64,000 bases of DNA, from contig SSNP01000106.1 in NCBI GenBank assembly GCA_006937955.1, positions 1,637,485-1,701,484 on the forward strand, in the 5' to 3' direction. This document shows, piece after piece, positions 30,412 through 42,261 of the stretch. Position 1 is the stretch's first letter; every line of letters begins with the position of its first letter. The DNA comes from Pachypanchax playfairii. Its lineage: Eukaryota > Chordata > Actinopteri > Cyprinodontiformes > Aplocheilidae. Both the position numbers and the translations under genes were made by a program. The notes under the pieces were generated by a model, which worked only from the letters and a program-made list of their open reading frames with translations, was not told the origin of the DNA and did no database searches.

Positions 30412-31500
30412 GTTGCAGATTTTCGTTGATAAATATTTGTTTGGGTGATATCACGTAGTTTTATACCACCTCCGCTCACAAAGCGACAAAGATGTGTCAT
30501 CAAGGTGAGCATTCACAGGGTTCCTTGCCCCCCTCCCCTCTTTCCCCACCGCCCCACACCCCTCCTGCTTTTGTCGAGCATCTCCTGTCTGTCTGAATAC
30601 AAACACTGCACTGCGCAAAGCCCGCTCTTATTACTAGGTCCCCAGCAGGTTAAGTCCCGGACCAGATTATGCGGGCCGACACCTACAGAAACGCGCAACA
30701 GACGAAGCCGGGAACATTCCTTTTTTTCATAGCCTGTCTGAAAGGGGCTAGAGAGTAATAGATATGGGCAACAATCGTTTCTTACAAGCCATTTCAAGGA
30801 AACAACTTCACAAACATGTTTTCTGGAACTCAAAGACCTATTTTAATTAGCAGAATAATACTCCAAATATGGGAGCTTTAACAAAGTAGTACATGGCTGT
30901 TTTGTTCTCCATATCCACAGCCAATAATTCAAATGTTTTGTGAAGTTGAGCAGCACTAAGAGGAACATTATTGAAACTACATTACCACCACTGTTATTAT
31001 CCAACTCCCATACCCCTAACTCCATTCCCTAGCCATCCAAGAATTGCATTAAGGTTCAGGAACATTGTTTTATTGCTTTTAGCTTTTCAATTAGTCTGGA
31101 TAATTTGTGTCCACCTTCTTTAGATTAGATTTTAAATGAGAAACATGATGTGCCATTAATTATCACACTTCTTTTTTACTGACAAAACTCAAGGTTCTTA
31201 GAAAAATAGTGAAAACACAAAAAAGGGAAAGATGGAGAGAAGAAGGAAAAATGCAAATGTAATGAGTTGGTCAGAAGAGTGCAGTATGATTGACAGGCTA
31301 AATTTTGTCTGTAATAACATGGAGAGCCATGACAGAGATGCTTGTTCACAGAAAGCCCTGCCAAACCTGCAGTGTTTGTCAGACTTTATTTACACATATT
31401 ATATTTATATTTACACATATAAATATTAATATGTTGTGAAAAGAATGATGAGTGATTATAAATCAGATCATTGCAAGATGAGGGAATGAATGAGTAACGA
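30412..31500. other. No gene seen
   Basis: It includes the 5' flank of the Myb-like gene, a pyrimidine-rich block (30520-30580), and no recognisable coding sequence. The far end of the Harbinger should lie in the first few hundred bases. Confidence 0.5.
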
Positions 31501-31504
31501 CTAA

Positions 31505-31890
31505 TGTTGGGGTAGAGTACTTTAATTACTTTTTTGTGAAATGTGTAACTTAACGTATTATTTTTGTGTGTTACATAATTAGTAACTATGTTTTTTTTTT
31601 TAAGTAATTAGTTACGTTAAGAATTTCTCTCAATAAGGAAAGATAAATCCTGACTGCAGCCTGCTTGGCTGAGCCGAAGCGCTGTGATACGTCTGTGCCG
31701 TGCTCCTGACCGTGTGTGGGTGTGAGAGAGACTCAGTTTTATTCAAATGGCAGTGATCGGCCAGGTGGAAATACATTACACCTGATATGACCAATATAAA
31801 TGAAAAGACCGTAAGAGCTGATCTAAAGTCAGGAAATGTTTTCTGCAGTATTTGTGCCTTTGAGGATGTATCCGGTGTTGTGGACCTAAT
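31505..31890 (+). mobile_element. Probable hAT end fragment
   Basis: AATGTTGGGGTAGAGTACTT followed by repeated GTAACTTA / TAATTAGTTACG-like blocks resembles the 5' end of teleost hAT elements. A short plus-strand frame (KTVRADLKSGNVFCSICAFE) could be the transposase start. No right end was found. Confidence 0.35.
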
Positions 31891-31892
31891 TA

Positions 31893-32093
31893 CCTCTTCC
31901 AAGAAGGTAATGTTTTCATCGGGTCTGTCTGTCTGTTAGCAGGATAACACAAAAACATATGGATGGATTTTGATGAAATTTTCAGGAAAGGTCAGAAATG
32001 ACCCAAGGAACAATGGAATAGATTTGGGGAGTGATTCAGTATACTGTCTAGATTTGGCGGAGGTCTGTGCTCTCAGACTGCTTTTCTAGTTAT
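31893..32093 (+). mobile_element. Short dispersed DNA element
   Basis: CTCTTCCAAGAAGGTAATGT, GATGGATTTTGATGAAATTT and GGCGGAGGTCTGTGCTCT are hallmarks of a widespread fish repeat; this copy is internally shortened. Confidence 0.45.
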
Positions 32094-32898
32094 TTTACTA
32101 GCTTATATTCCCTGGAACTGTTCTGACAGAATGAAATCAATGTCTTGCTGTAAATATGGACGTTTCACATGCAGAAAGCCATCAAAGGTAGGAAAAGTTA
32201 ACTCTTAAAATCTTTGCTTTTCAGGCTTAAGTGTCAGTACTGTGGTTTTTGTGTTAAAACGGTTTATATCATCAGAGTAGTATTAGTGCATCAGCTTTCA
32301 TTTAATTTTTCATGCCCCAGTGTCATGTGTGTTTCTCCTGCAGGAAGAGTTTTTTGCAATCTCACACAGTGCCTCCTGAGGGCACTGGGTGAGATGAATT
32401 TGTCAAATTTGTTGTGACAAATATATCAGTAAGTTTATCAGGGGCAACTGACCAATAGCGGCGCTACCCCCCCACCAAAAAGAAATATTATTTTTCTAAA
32501 AATTACATGTATTTAGAGTTAAAAACACTCAAATGTATATTCATATACTGAGAAGCTTGTATAAAGGATTTCTGAAAGACAGAAACTGCTTTGTAAAATA
32601 TGATTTCCTCTTGCTTCTTCACTTCTCTGTTCAGCTCTGAGGTGCTGGAGAAATCGCCCTCAGGAGGTGGGCTCTCAGATTGAATTAGCCAATAGCAGCT
32701 GTGCATTGCCAAACGGAATAACTTAATTTAGCCAATAAACGCAGAGAAAATAACTCCATGAAGGGTGATTTTTCTAGCGCCCCAAAGCATGTTAAATACC
32801 GCGAGATTATCTGCTGTCAAAAAGCCGGCAAATGAGAAAGGAAAGCAGTCTGTGAGAGGCCTAACTCAGAGCTAGCTGGATGTAGCTATGCTAACTCT
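32094..32898. other. No gene seen
   Basis: Noncoding, without strong repeats that I recognise, up to the truncated LINE at 32899. Confidence 0.5.
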
Positions 32899-33469
32899 TG
32901 AGGCTTGAATATGATATTGGGATTCAGGGAATTGCATTAAACTGGTTTGAATCATATTTAACTGAAAGATTCCAGTTTGTTCATGTAAATAATGAATCTT
33001 CTTCATATACCAGAGTCAGTCATGGAGTTCCTCAGGGTTCAGTGCTTGGACCAATCCTCTTTACTATATATATGTTAACGCTTGGTAAAATTATTAGACA
33101 ACATGGTATAAAATTCCATTTTTATGCTGATGATACTCAGTTATATCTCTCAATGAAGCCTGATGAGACCAACCAGCTGCAGAGATTACAAGCTTGTCTT
33201 GATGATGTAAAACGTTGGATGACGCTCAATTTTTTGCTTTTAAATTCAGACAAGACAGAGGTTGTGACTTTTGGGCCTGAGAATCTTAGGAACAAGTTGT
33301 GTAGTCAGTCATCAACGTTGGATGGCATTAATTTGGCCTCCAACAAGAAGGTAAAGAACCTGGGTGTTATCTTTGACCAGGACATGTCCTTTAGTTCTCA
33401 TATAAAGCATGTTACCAGGACGGCCTACTTCCACCTGCGTAATGTTGCTAAAATTAGGAGCATTTTGAC

Positions 33470-34695
33470 GGCATGGCGGAAAGATCTTTCAGAGTCTCGT
33501 GGCATGGACAGATGTCCAGTCTGCATGAGCTGGCAACGGGTGTCCCACAGGGCTCGGTCCTTGGTCCTCTCCTCTTCTCTTTATGCACCACCTCATTAGG
33601 TGAGATCATTCGCTCCCATGGCTTCTCCTACCATTGCTACGCTGACACTCAGCTCCTCCTCTCCTTCCCTCCAGACGATACCGCCGTCTCAATGCGGATA
33701 TCTGCCTGCCTCTCAGATATCTCGGCGTGGATGAGGGATCGCCACCTTCAGCTTAATCTGTCCAAAACTGACCTCATTGTCTGTCCTGCCAGTAACTCCT
33801 TACCTCCTCAGATAAGCGTGCAGCTTGACTCCATCACGCTGTTCCCCAAAACCTCCGCCAGAAACCTTGGTGTCATACTGGACAACCAGCTGTCCTTCAA
33901 GGAGCAGGTTAACTCCGTAGCTCGCTCATGTCGATTCGCTCTTTACGACATCAGGAAAATCAGAGCCTTCCTGACAGACCACACCACACAGCTTCTGGTC
34001 CAGGCCCTGGTCTTGTCCCGGATCGACTACTGCAACTCTTTGCTGGCCGGTCTTCCGGCGTCCTCGGTTAAACCTCTGCAGATGATTCAGAACGCAGCAG
34101 CGCGTCTGGTCTTCAACCAGCCCAAGAGGGCTCATGTCACTCCATTGCTCATTTCTCTGCACTGGCTTCCAGTTGCAGCATGCATCAAATACAAAGCTCT
34201 GCTTCTGGCTTACCAGACTCTTACACACACAGCTCCTACTTACCTTCACTCCTTCATCCAAACCTACATTCCCACGCGTCAGCTACGCTCAGCCGCTGAA
34301 AGACGCCTAGTGCTTCCACCACAACGTGGCATGAGATGTTCCAAACTCTTCTCCTCTGTTGTCCCACGATGGTGGAATGACCTACCAAACTCGGTCCGAT
34401 CCTCAGAGTCGGCACCTACTTTTAAGAGCAGACTTAAGACTCACCTCTTTAAAGAACACTTTCAGTCTTAATGTGGAATTGATTTATGAATTATGATGGC
34501 GATTTGGGAGTTTATCTCTACAAAAAAATAAAAAAAATTGATAAACATGATGTATCAGTGTCGGAATTAAACTGGACTCCAAACAGTCCGCCTCCTTATA
34601 TTGTTTCCTTCTCTTTGATTTCTTGCTTGTATGTTCTCTCAATGTAAGTCGCTTTGGATAAAAGCGTCTGCTAAATGACAGTAGTAGTAGTAGTA
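33470..34695 (+). mobile_element. CR1/L2-group LINE B inside LINE A
   Basis: 5'-truncated LINE whose 332-codon frame (33473-34471) runs from [14 protein letters not shown] through NLGVILDNQLSFKEQV, LSRIDYCNSLLAGLPASS and VPRWWNDLPNSVRSSE to the stop. The active-site motif reads YADTQ where CR1/L2 enzymes have YADDTQ, so one catalytic Asp codon is gone. The 3' end is GTAAGTCGCTTTGGATAAAA ... GCGTCTGCTAAATGACAG with a (TAG)n tail. It abuts LINE A with only a TGA overlap as target repeat. Confidence 0.85.
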
Positions 34696-34764
34696 GTGAA
34701 TCAAAGAGATGCAGAAACTTTAGTTCACGCATTTATTACTTCTAGACTTGATTACTGTAATTCA

Positions 34765-35328
34765 TAGGGCTGGGTATCATTCCTAATTTCCTGAATCGAT
34801 TCGATTCGATTCACAAGAGCAAAAATTGATTCGATTTCGATTAATTTTGATTCGATTCAATATCGATTCTTTTTTCAGATATTTCTGTCACATTAGTATT
34901 TCTTGAATCAGACATTCGTAGATGGCAATTTTTATGAAATGCTGAAGCAGCTTTTCAACAGTGCGTATTTTATATACATTTAATATTCATGTTTTCATTA
35001 AAAACATCCAGAAGCAGTGGCATAACTGTAACAAAAGGAAATGTATATTTTACTACTACTACTACTACTACTACTACTGTCATTTAGCAGACGCTTTTAT
35101 CCAAAGCGACTTACATTGAGAGAACATACAAGCAAGAAATCAAAGAGAAGGAAACAATATAAGGAGGCGGACTGTTTGGAGTCCAGTTTAATTCCAACGC
35201 TGATACATCATGTTTATCAATTTTCCTTTTTTTTTTTTAAATCGATTTAGTGCTTTATGAATCGATTATCGATTTTTTATTCTTAAATCGATTTAAATCG
35301 ATTAATCGATTTTTTAAACCCAGCCCTA
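34765..35328. mobile_element. hAT MITE with perfect 8-bp duplication
   Basis: Ends TAGGGCTGGGT and (reversed) TAGGGCTGGGT, rich in ATCGATT repeats, flanked by GTAATTCA at 34757-34764 and 35329-35336. It interrupts LINE A in the codons for DYCNS. It carries a reversed tail of LINE B. Confidence 0.9.
35051..35232 (-). mobile_element. LINE B 3' tail, inverted copy
   Basis: Reverse complement of 34508-34700 with about two differences, including the GTAAGTCGCTTTGGATAAAA block and the triplet tail (here TAC repeats at 35051-35078). It is a heavily 5'-truncated LINE B insertion inside the hAT MITE and makes an inverted repeat with LINE B 350 bp away. Confidence 0.85.
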
Positions 35329-36370
35329 GTAATTCATTATTACCAGGGTGTTCTAATAGTGCTGTTAAAGGCCTCCAGCTGATCCAAAATACTGCTGCCA
35401 GAGTTCTGATGAGAGTTAGAAGGAGAGACCATATTTCTCCTGTTTTAGCATCACTTCATTGGCTCCCTGTAAGGCCACGAATAAAGTTTAATGTTTTACT
35501 TTTGACGTATAAGGCCTTGAACGACCAAGCTCCAGCTTCGCTCTCAGACTGCAGGTCTGCTTGTAGTTCCTAGAATTTCTAAAAGTAGAATGGGAGGAAG
35601 AGCTTTTAGTTATCAGGCTCCTCTCCTGTGGAACCAGCTTCCACTTTTTATCCGTGAGGCAGACACCTTGTGTAGTTTTAAGAATAGACTTAAAACTTTC
35701 CTTTTTACACAATCCTATAGTCAGGGTTAGCTTGGGTTCTCCTGAGCTTTCCCTTTAGTTATGCTGCTATAGGTTTAGACTGCCGGAGGACATACTGACC
35801 ACATTTTTTCACTCTGCTGTCTTTCTTTACTCTGGCTGCCTCTGAGGAGGGTGTATCTCACATAAACAAACAATGAAATATTCCCACTAGAGCCATCAAA
35901 TTGCTATTGCTTTGATTGTTACTGCTGCCATTAACTGTTTCTCTGTTACTCTTTCTATAGACATGACGACTGGCCAAAATCCATCTGTGTTTGTCTGTGT
36001 CTCTTTCCTGTCAGCTCAGACCCCAGCTGGCTAAGGCAGAAGGCCGCCCATCCTGAGCCGGGTTCTGCTAGAGGTTTCTTCCTGTTAAAAGGGAGTCGTT
36101 CCTTTCCACTGTCGCCAATTGTGCTTGCTCAGGATGGGGGATTGTGCTGAAATAAAAATTCAGCCCAATCGGCTGGTTCCTTAGATAGAAAATGTTTTAT
36201 TATTAATTGGTTGATTTTTCTGTGAAGTGCCTTGAAATTACTTTGTCATGAACTGGCGCTTTATAAATAAATAAACTTGAAACTTGAACTCGTTTTTTTT
36301 GCTTTCTGTGCCTTCTTTTAAAACAAGCGACACTGAACCCACCTGAACGGTTACAGGAGTCAGGGATAAA

Positions 36371-36731
36371 ATGGTAAATGGCGTGTACTTATACTTACGT
36401 ATAGCGCTTTACTCAGGTCCTACGACCTCCAAAGCGCTTCACACTACAGTATGTCATTCACCTATTCACACACACACTCACATGTTTGGTGATGATGAAC
36501 TACACACATGTTTGTAGCCACAGCTGTCCTGGGACACACACTGACAGAGGCGAGGCTGCCAGACACTAGCGCCACCGGACCCTCCGACCACCACCAAACA
36601 GGCACAGTGGGTTAAGTGTCTTGCCCAAGGACACAACGGCCAGGCGATCTTTTTCTCTGGGCAGAGCAGGGATTCGAGCCAGCGACCTTCCGGTTGCCAG
36701 ACGACCCACTCTCCGGCCACGGCCGCCCCTA
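36371..36731 (-). mobile_element. SINE family 2, near full length
   Basis: The right end, read on minus, starts GGGGCGGCCGTGGCCGGAGA and has B-box-like GGTCGCTGGCTCGAATCCC, then CTTGGGCAAGACACTTAACC. The tail at the left is AAGTACACGCCATTTACCAT. It shares the A-box style and the final CATTTACCAT with family 1 but has a different middle. Confidence 0.75.
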
Positions 36732-37152
36732 AAATATGAAATGAATGAAACATCTGTCAGAAAAAATCAAGAAGCAAGAGAACACCAGGGCACACATGGA
36801 TAACAAAAGTAAGAACAAAGTTTTCTTTTTGTTTTCTGGAAGAATAAAACTGAACAGAAGGGAAACTTGCTAAGTCCAGTGATAGAGAAGCCTGTAAAGA
36901 AAAAAAAGCTGTTAGGAAGTTTAAAATTATGACTAGTAGAGGGTGTTATGATCCATTTATCAACAATACTTATTTGTCTTAAAAAAGGCAACATCTTGAA
37001 ATATGGTTTTGCCAAACACAAAAAAAATGTAAATGTTAATTGTTTTCACTTAAACAAAATCCTATTAACGTCAAAACAAGCCTTTAATGTCTCCAGAAAT
37101 TTTATAGACATAAAACTGTTATGGTTCAAACTTTATTACAACGAAAAACTTG

Positions 37153-37388
37153 TAAATGGTAAATGTCCTGCATTTGTATAGTGCTTTTCTAGTCATTCAG
37201 ACCACTCAAAGCACTTTCACACAAGTTTTACATTTACCCATTCAAACAACTTGATATGTAAACCAGGGGGAGAAGGGAGGGGCTAACAATCACACAACCC
37301 GATACGCAGATCGGGGGGTAACATGTGGTTCAGTGTCTTGCCCAAGGACACTTCGACATGTGGTGGTGAAAGCCAGGATTGATCGTCA
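37153..37388 (-). mobile_element. SINE family 1, head-truncated
   Basis: It matches 25806-26101 from the tail (AAATGGTAAATGTCCTGC) to the TTCGACATGTGGTGGTGAAA region; the tRNA-like head is missing. Confidence 0.75.
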
Positions 37389-39515
37389 GTGTGACCTGCT
37401 GCATGGAGAACTGTTTCTACAGCACAGTGGGAGGTTTCCTGAGATGCACTGAACACAACTGTGGAGGTTCATCCAGTGCTGGACAATTAAAATGACCAAA
37501 CATTTAATGTTTATATTGTGTTAAATGTTACTTAAAATATACCATTTAATTCTATTACACTAAATTTGCTTGTTTGGCTGGCTAGATTAACCTGTTCTGG
37601 TCATTATTTTTTTAATTTTATGATTTAACTTAAGTTGAAAAAAAAAAAAAAAAATTTAACATAGGGTTTACATTAACTTATTTGGATTTATGCAGTCCCA
37701 CCCAAAAAATATTTCACAAACCGCCACTGAAGTTTAGCACATTTTAGTACTGCATCCTTTATGGCTTTTTAGCCCTTTCTCTCACAGCTTTTCTGCATCC
37801 CGCTTGCACTTTTGCAATATATCCATTTCCAATCACTTCTCACCACCGCTGCTCAAATGGTAAAGTTTGAAACCTTGGTTTATTCAGTCAGCAGATGGCC
37901 ACAGATGTGTACAGTGTAAACATTTTATTTTTATTTTACATTATGCCACAAGGGGTAGAAGTAATTTTATTAATGTTAGTTTATGAAGTAAAATAGGCTT
38001 TTAACTCTTTGCAGGGATAAAATGGCCACTAAATGAACTGAAAGTTCCAGCAACAGAAACATCTTCCAGTAAGGTGTTGTTTTTGCTCTGTGTATGCTTA
38101 CACAGAGAGTATTCAACCTGTTCAAAGATGGATAAGGGCTTTGAGCCACTTATGATTTTTACTGATCCACAAAGCAGGCTGTGTCTTGCTCTCTGCATAG
38201 GGCAGACCTACAGTTTATAATGCGGATTTACACATTGCGCTCTGTCTTCATTCCTGCAGTGGTCTTCTTAAATGATTTCCACAGGCAAACCCCAGCTTGT
38301 TTTGTATTGAACTTTTTCTCTGCTAAACTAGGTAAATTGAATTTTAACTGAAGTTTCCATCTCAGTTCATAAGATAGAAAATTACCTCTACCACAATAAA
38401 AGAACTCGGGAGGCCGTCCTCCAGACGAGGCGCCTCATTAGTTATATATAGGGAACTTTTCCTGAATAACCCAAAGCATCACAGTTAGTCTACCTTTATA
38501 CATTGATACACTAAAAAGAGAACATTACTGTAGAATAGTATAATATAAGTTAATTTTACTCACAAGCTAGTAATATTTGACAAAACCTTTAAAATAAACA
38601 GTAAAGGTGCAGGAAAAAATCTCTTTGGCAGAATATTTCAGTTCATAATTGTATTTTATTTATTTGCTGCCCATACAGTCTTACTTTCTGGGAAGTTTAT
38701 TGTTTTGGTATTATGACATCCTTGTACAAAAACAGAAAGATGCTGGCTAGTTTTTATAGACATCAAGCCAAAGCATTTAGAGCATCTGAAAAGAACAGCA
38801 GGCTCATATTTTCTTCTCGTATTTTACATCAACAGGCACAGAAAACACAGACCTTATGGTTCATTTTATGTTAAGTACCTTATTTCCTCTCACAAACATA
38901 ATTTGCAAAGGTTTTTTTTGGATGACTACATTTAATTTATCCACCCTCCATAAATTCTCCAATTATTGATCATTACATTAAGTAAAATACTTTTCATTAA
39001 GCTTTTATCCTGTTGTTTAGAGAAAAATCTAACACCACAAGCAGCCAAGTGAGACTACAAATTCCAGCCCAAGATGGCACATTCTTCTCTAAATGATATC
39101 AGATTGTTTGGAGAGTTACTTTTATAGCATCATCTACTTTAACACTAGGATGACTGAAATTGTATTTTCTACACACTCACCCCCTGACTTGAAGTTAATG
39201 TTAAGCATTCATTTACATAAGACATTTACATAAATCTTTGCAAGGACAGAAAGGCGGGGTTATTTTGTTTCTTGTTCCTAGTGTTGATATGGTTTGAGGT
39301 TTGTCTGAACTCTTACAGGCATCAATCTCTAGACCAAGACACAAGGAAGAAGTTTTAAAAATTTTAATAGTGTTCTGTTTTTCTTCTCTCTGCAATATCT
39401 GGAATAATAATAATCCGGAATAGCGCTATAACTGGTGGCAGCTTGTTGGAGTAGCTCTGTGACTTAGCTAGCATTTGCTAGCATTTTTTTATTCTTTTTG
39501 AGTATTTCTTGATGG
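37389..39515. other. No gene seen
   Basis: About 2.1 kb of AT-rich sequence, the longest stretch here without a recognised element. Poly-A at 37639-37654. Open frames are short and lack motifs. It may be the least disturbed host sequence. Confidence 0.5.
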
Positions 39516-40395
39516 TTTTTTCTTCTGGAAATATTTTCTAAATACTTTTCTTCTGATTTGGGTGCTGTGCTGATCGAGTTTTTTGCTGGATTTGTCACTT
39601 TTTTGCCACTTGTTATGATGCGTAACCATGGCAACAAGAGACTTGTTTACAAGTAAGAGCAGCTAACTGACATTTCTAAGGCTGAAATAATCCTCAAATT
39701 GAAACTCTGGATCCCTGATGAGCTCAAAAGAAGAAGACATGGATGCAGAGCAGGAGCAAAGTGAAGAGAGAGAAAGAGGAAGTTTAAACCTTCACTTCCA
39801 TCAGTCATATTGACAAATGTGAGATCTCTTTGCTAACAAAATGGATGAACTTGAAACTCTGTTGAGATGCAGCATCATGTGTTTCACTGAGACATGGCTA
39901 AAGGGACATATCCTGGACTCCAGTGTGTCTCTGTCTGGGTTTCAAACAATACGGACAGACAGAGATTTGAAGAGGAGCGAAAAAAGAAGAGGAGTTTGTC
40001 AGCTGATCACATCTGCAGTTACCTGTTGGGGGCGGAGCATCAGAGTATGTGACACGAGGAGGCTGAACAGATTGATAAGGAGGACTGATTCTGTCCTGGA
40101 GACTGAACTGGAGTCTCTTGAGTTCATTGTCCAAAGGAGGATGAAGAACATGATGGAAAACCCTCATCATCCTCTTCAGAACACAGTAACTCAACAACAG
40201 AGTGTCTTCAGTCAGAAGATTCTTCATAATCCGCTGCAGCACAGAACGCTACAGGAGATCCTTCCTGTCCACAGCAAGAACTCTCTATGGCTCCCTGAAG
40301 AATAACTGAGCTACAACAACACTTGAATTTCCCTTTGGGGATTAATAAAGTATTTTTGATTTTGATTTGATTTGATTTGATTTGATTTGATTTGA
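39516..40395 (+). mobile_element. Internally deleted LINE derivative, copy 2
   Basis: It matches 24922-25802 along its full length with the same fusion point: CFTETWLKGHILDSSVSLSG ... KRSEKRRGVCQLITSAVTCW (at about 39970-40030). Its 154-codon frame (39841-40305) stays open through the 3' end, NPHHPLQNTVTQQQSVFSQK. The tail is six or more TTTGA units at 40355-40395. The better-preserved copy of the two. Confidence 0.75.
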
Positions 40396-40460
40396 TATGT
40401 ATGAAGCGAGTCGGGAGACTCGAGAGAAAACCACAGGCAGGACACCAGGAACTGAGCAGG

Positions 40461-40746
40461 TGTCACGGGCTCTGTCAGTTTATTGACCCACATGCTGGAC
40501 TCAGACTCAGACACAGTCGTTAGGTGAAAAAGTGAACAGATTTATTTACAGGTGAGAACGTGAACATCAATATATATACAGTGGAAAATGTGCTCGGTGA
40601 TCTGGTGCGTCAGGTGGTTCTCAGGACAGCTCTGATCTCCGCCAGGTGTAATCAATCTACCTCGCGCTCCAGCGTAGCTCTTCTCTGAAAGTAGATGACT
40701 CACCCGACACAGAAAATGCACAGCACATAAAACACTGAACCTGACA
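40461..40746 (-). mobile_element. Solo LTR of the 387-6056 Gypsy family, internally deleted
   Basis: Minus-strand LTR, TGTCAGGTTC... to ...GCCCGTGACA, with a perfect 5-bp duplication GCAGG at 40456-40460 and 40747-40751. About 400 bp around the TATA and primer region are missing (junction near 40632). Confidence 0.9.
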
Positions 40747-40751
40747 GCAGG

Positions 40752-41180
40752 TGGAGGAGAAACAGGTTAGTGCTGGTATGGAGAGAGGGAGCACTGAGAG
40801 GTGAGTAATGGTGAGCAGGATTATGGTTGTAGAGGTTGTAGGAGTCCTGGAGGGAGCACTGCTGATGTCAGAAAGCATGTGTGTGTGTTTGGTGTAAGTG
40901 TTGATGAGTAGGATGGTGATGATAATGGCCAGGTTACCTGGTAAGTGGTGGTTGTTGTAGGGTGGAAAGACCGAAGAAGTTCCGAAATGGGATGTGGCAG
41001 ACGTGGTTGTTCCGGGAGCGGCGAGGAGACGGACCAGAGGCAGAGAGTGGAGCAGGCAGTGGAGGCACGGTGTGGAAACCACCCTGAAAAGAGAGGAGGT
41101 CCAGGGATGATGGTGCGGGAATGGTCAGGGAAGCAAGGCTTACTTCACACTAACATTGGTAACAAGATGATGCCCATAAT
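40752..41180 (-). other. LTR-like pyrimidine-rich segment, unassigned
   Basis: Read on minus it is C/T-rich with CTCTTTTCAG|GGTGG-like acceptor sequence and resembles the R/U5 part of other Gypsy LTRs here (compare 15170-15530). No boundaries found. Confidence 0.3.
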
Positions 41181-41835
41181 GCCCATTGGATAATCCCAGC
41201 ACAGACTAGAAAGATAGAATTCTAAAACAGGATAACAGAATCCAGGAGGTGAACACGTACTGTATTAAAACTGCATTACTTTAAAATGTTACATTACAGA
41301 GTGCAACTACAAATGTCAATATGGGCTACATTGTAATATGTGTTGTTTACATTTCAGATCATTTTTAAATTTATTTCTTGTATGTTAACACTTTTTGGAG
41401 TAAGCTAGCATGTTCATACTAGTACCTGCTATCTCCTTTTTATGGTGTTTTTAGCAAAGGCTGAAAATTGGTTATAGGAAATGAATGGTTTTATGTTTTA
41501 TCTCATGATTTCAGCTGATTTCAGTGTCTGTGGTTAACTGTGAATAAATGGGTTGGACACATCATAGTACATCAGTTGTGACCATTGAGTCCAGCTGTAG
41601 GTACTATGTAAGTTCAACGTCAACAATGAACTTTGTTTCCAATATTACTGATAAAACTCACTTGTGTTTCCACCCACTGACTCTGACCTTTCCCCGCCGC
41701 AGAACAGCACGAGTTCTGGTTACAAAGATCATGCGTTCCTGCAGACAGCTCACTCTGCACCTACTCAACAAATCTTTTAAATTCAAGAACAGTCTCCGCT
41801 CCTTGTTCTGTGCACTCTGGAGTGTTTTCCATGCC
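41181..41835. other. No gene seen
   Basis: AT-rich noncoding sequence without recognised repeats. Confidence 0.5.
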
Positions 41836-41935
41836 TGAAACATGAAATGAAATGAAAATGAAATGAAATGAAAAATACTTTATTTATCCCAGAAGGGAAA
41901 TTCAACGTTGTAGTAGTTTTTTTTTTTTTTTTGTC
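41836..41935 (-). mobile_element. LINE 3' tail fragment
   Basis: ATGAAATG repeats followed by AATACTTTATTTATCCCAGA and AGGGAAATTCAACGTTG: the reversed form of the 3' end seen in the LINE derivatives (GGGATTAATAAAGTATTT), from a related family. Confidence 0.55.
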
Positions 41936-42033
41936 CAACAATAAAAATAATAATAAGACAATAATATAATAATAACGATCAAAGTCTGTTCTTGTTGTGG
42001 AGGCTAATGGCTGCATTACAAGATCATTCCTTT

Positions 42034-42261
42034 TTCAACATTGCAGAAGATAAGATGGTAAAATTGCCTGTTACAATGTATTATAAATTTTATGGTTAGA
42101 ACCTGGCAACACCATGGAAACAAACCAAACTTCCTTTTACAGTCCAGTTTCCGCTTACTTACTAAGTAAAATGTCATGTTTTACCAAGCAATGTTGCAGA
42201 AGATAAGATGGCAAAAGTGTCTATTGATCACATACAAAAAGAAAAAATGTATTAGGATTTA
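42034..42261 (+). repeat. Tandem satellite-like repeat, left copies
   Basis: One full unit (42091-42261, starting TATGGTTAGAACCTGGCAAC and ending ATGTATTAGGATTTA) preceded by the last part of another (42034-42090). Further units lie at 45625-45792 and, partial, at 49618-49650; the RTE and L2-like elements split the array. Confidence 0.75.

Larger units (their letters stand above)
32899..36293 (+). mobile_element. CR1/L2-group LINE A, 5'-truncated and twice interrupted
   Basis: The same family as the minus-strand copy at 45793-49612. Pieces: 32899-33466 (RT with [17 protein letters not shown] and FHFYADDTQLYLSM), then LINE B (33470-34695), then 34700-34764 (QRDAETLVHAFITSRLDY), then a hAT MITE (34765-35328), then 35337-36293 (RT C-terminus and 3'UTR ending ACTTGAAACTTGAAC). 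A second deletion near 35540 removes part of the C-terminus. The YADD active site is kept but the ORF is destroyed by the insertions. Confidence 0.85.

Noticed and set aside
34820..35320. Clustered ATCGATT motifs as possible regulatory binding sites
   Set aside because: They are the terminal repeats of a hAT MITE with clear 8-bp target duplication.
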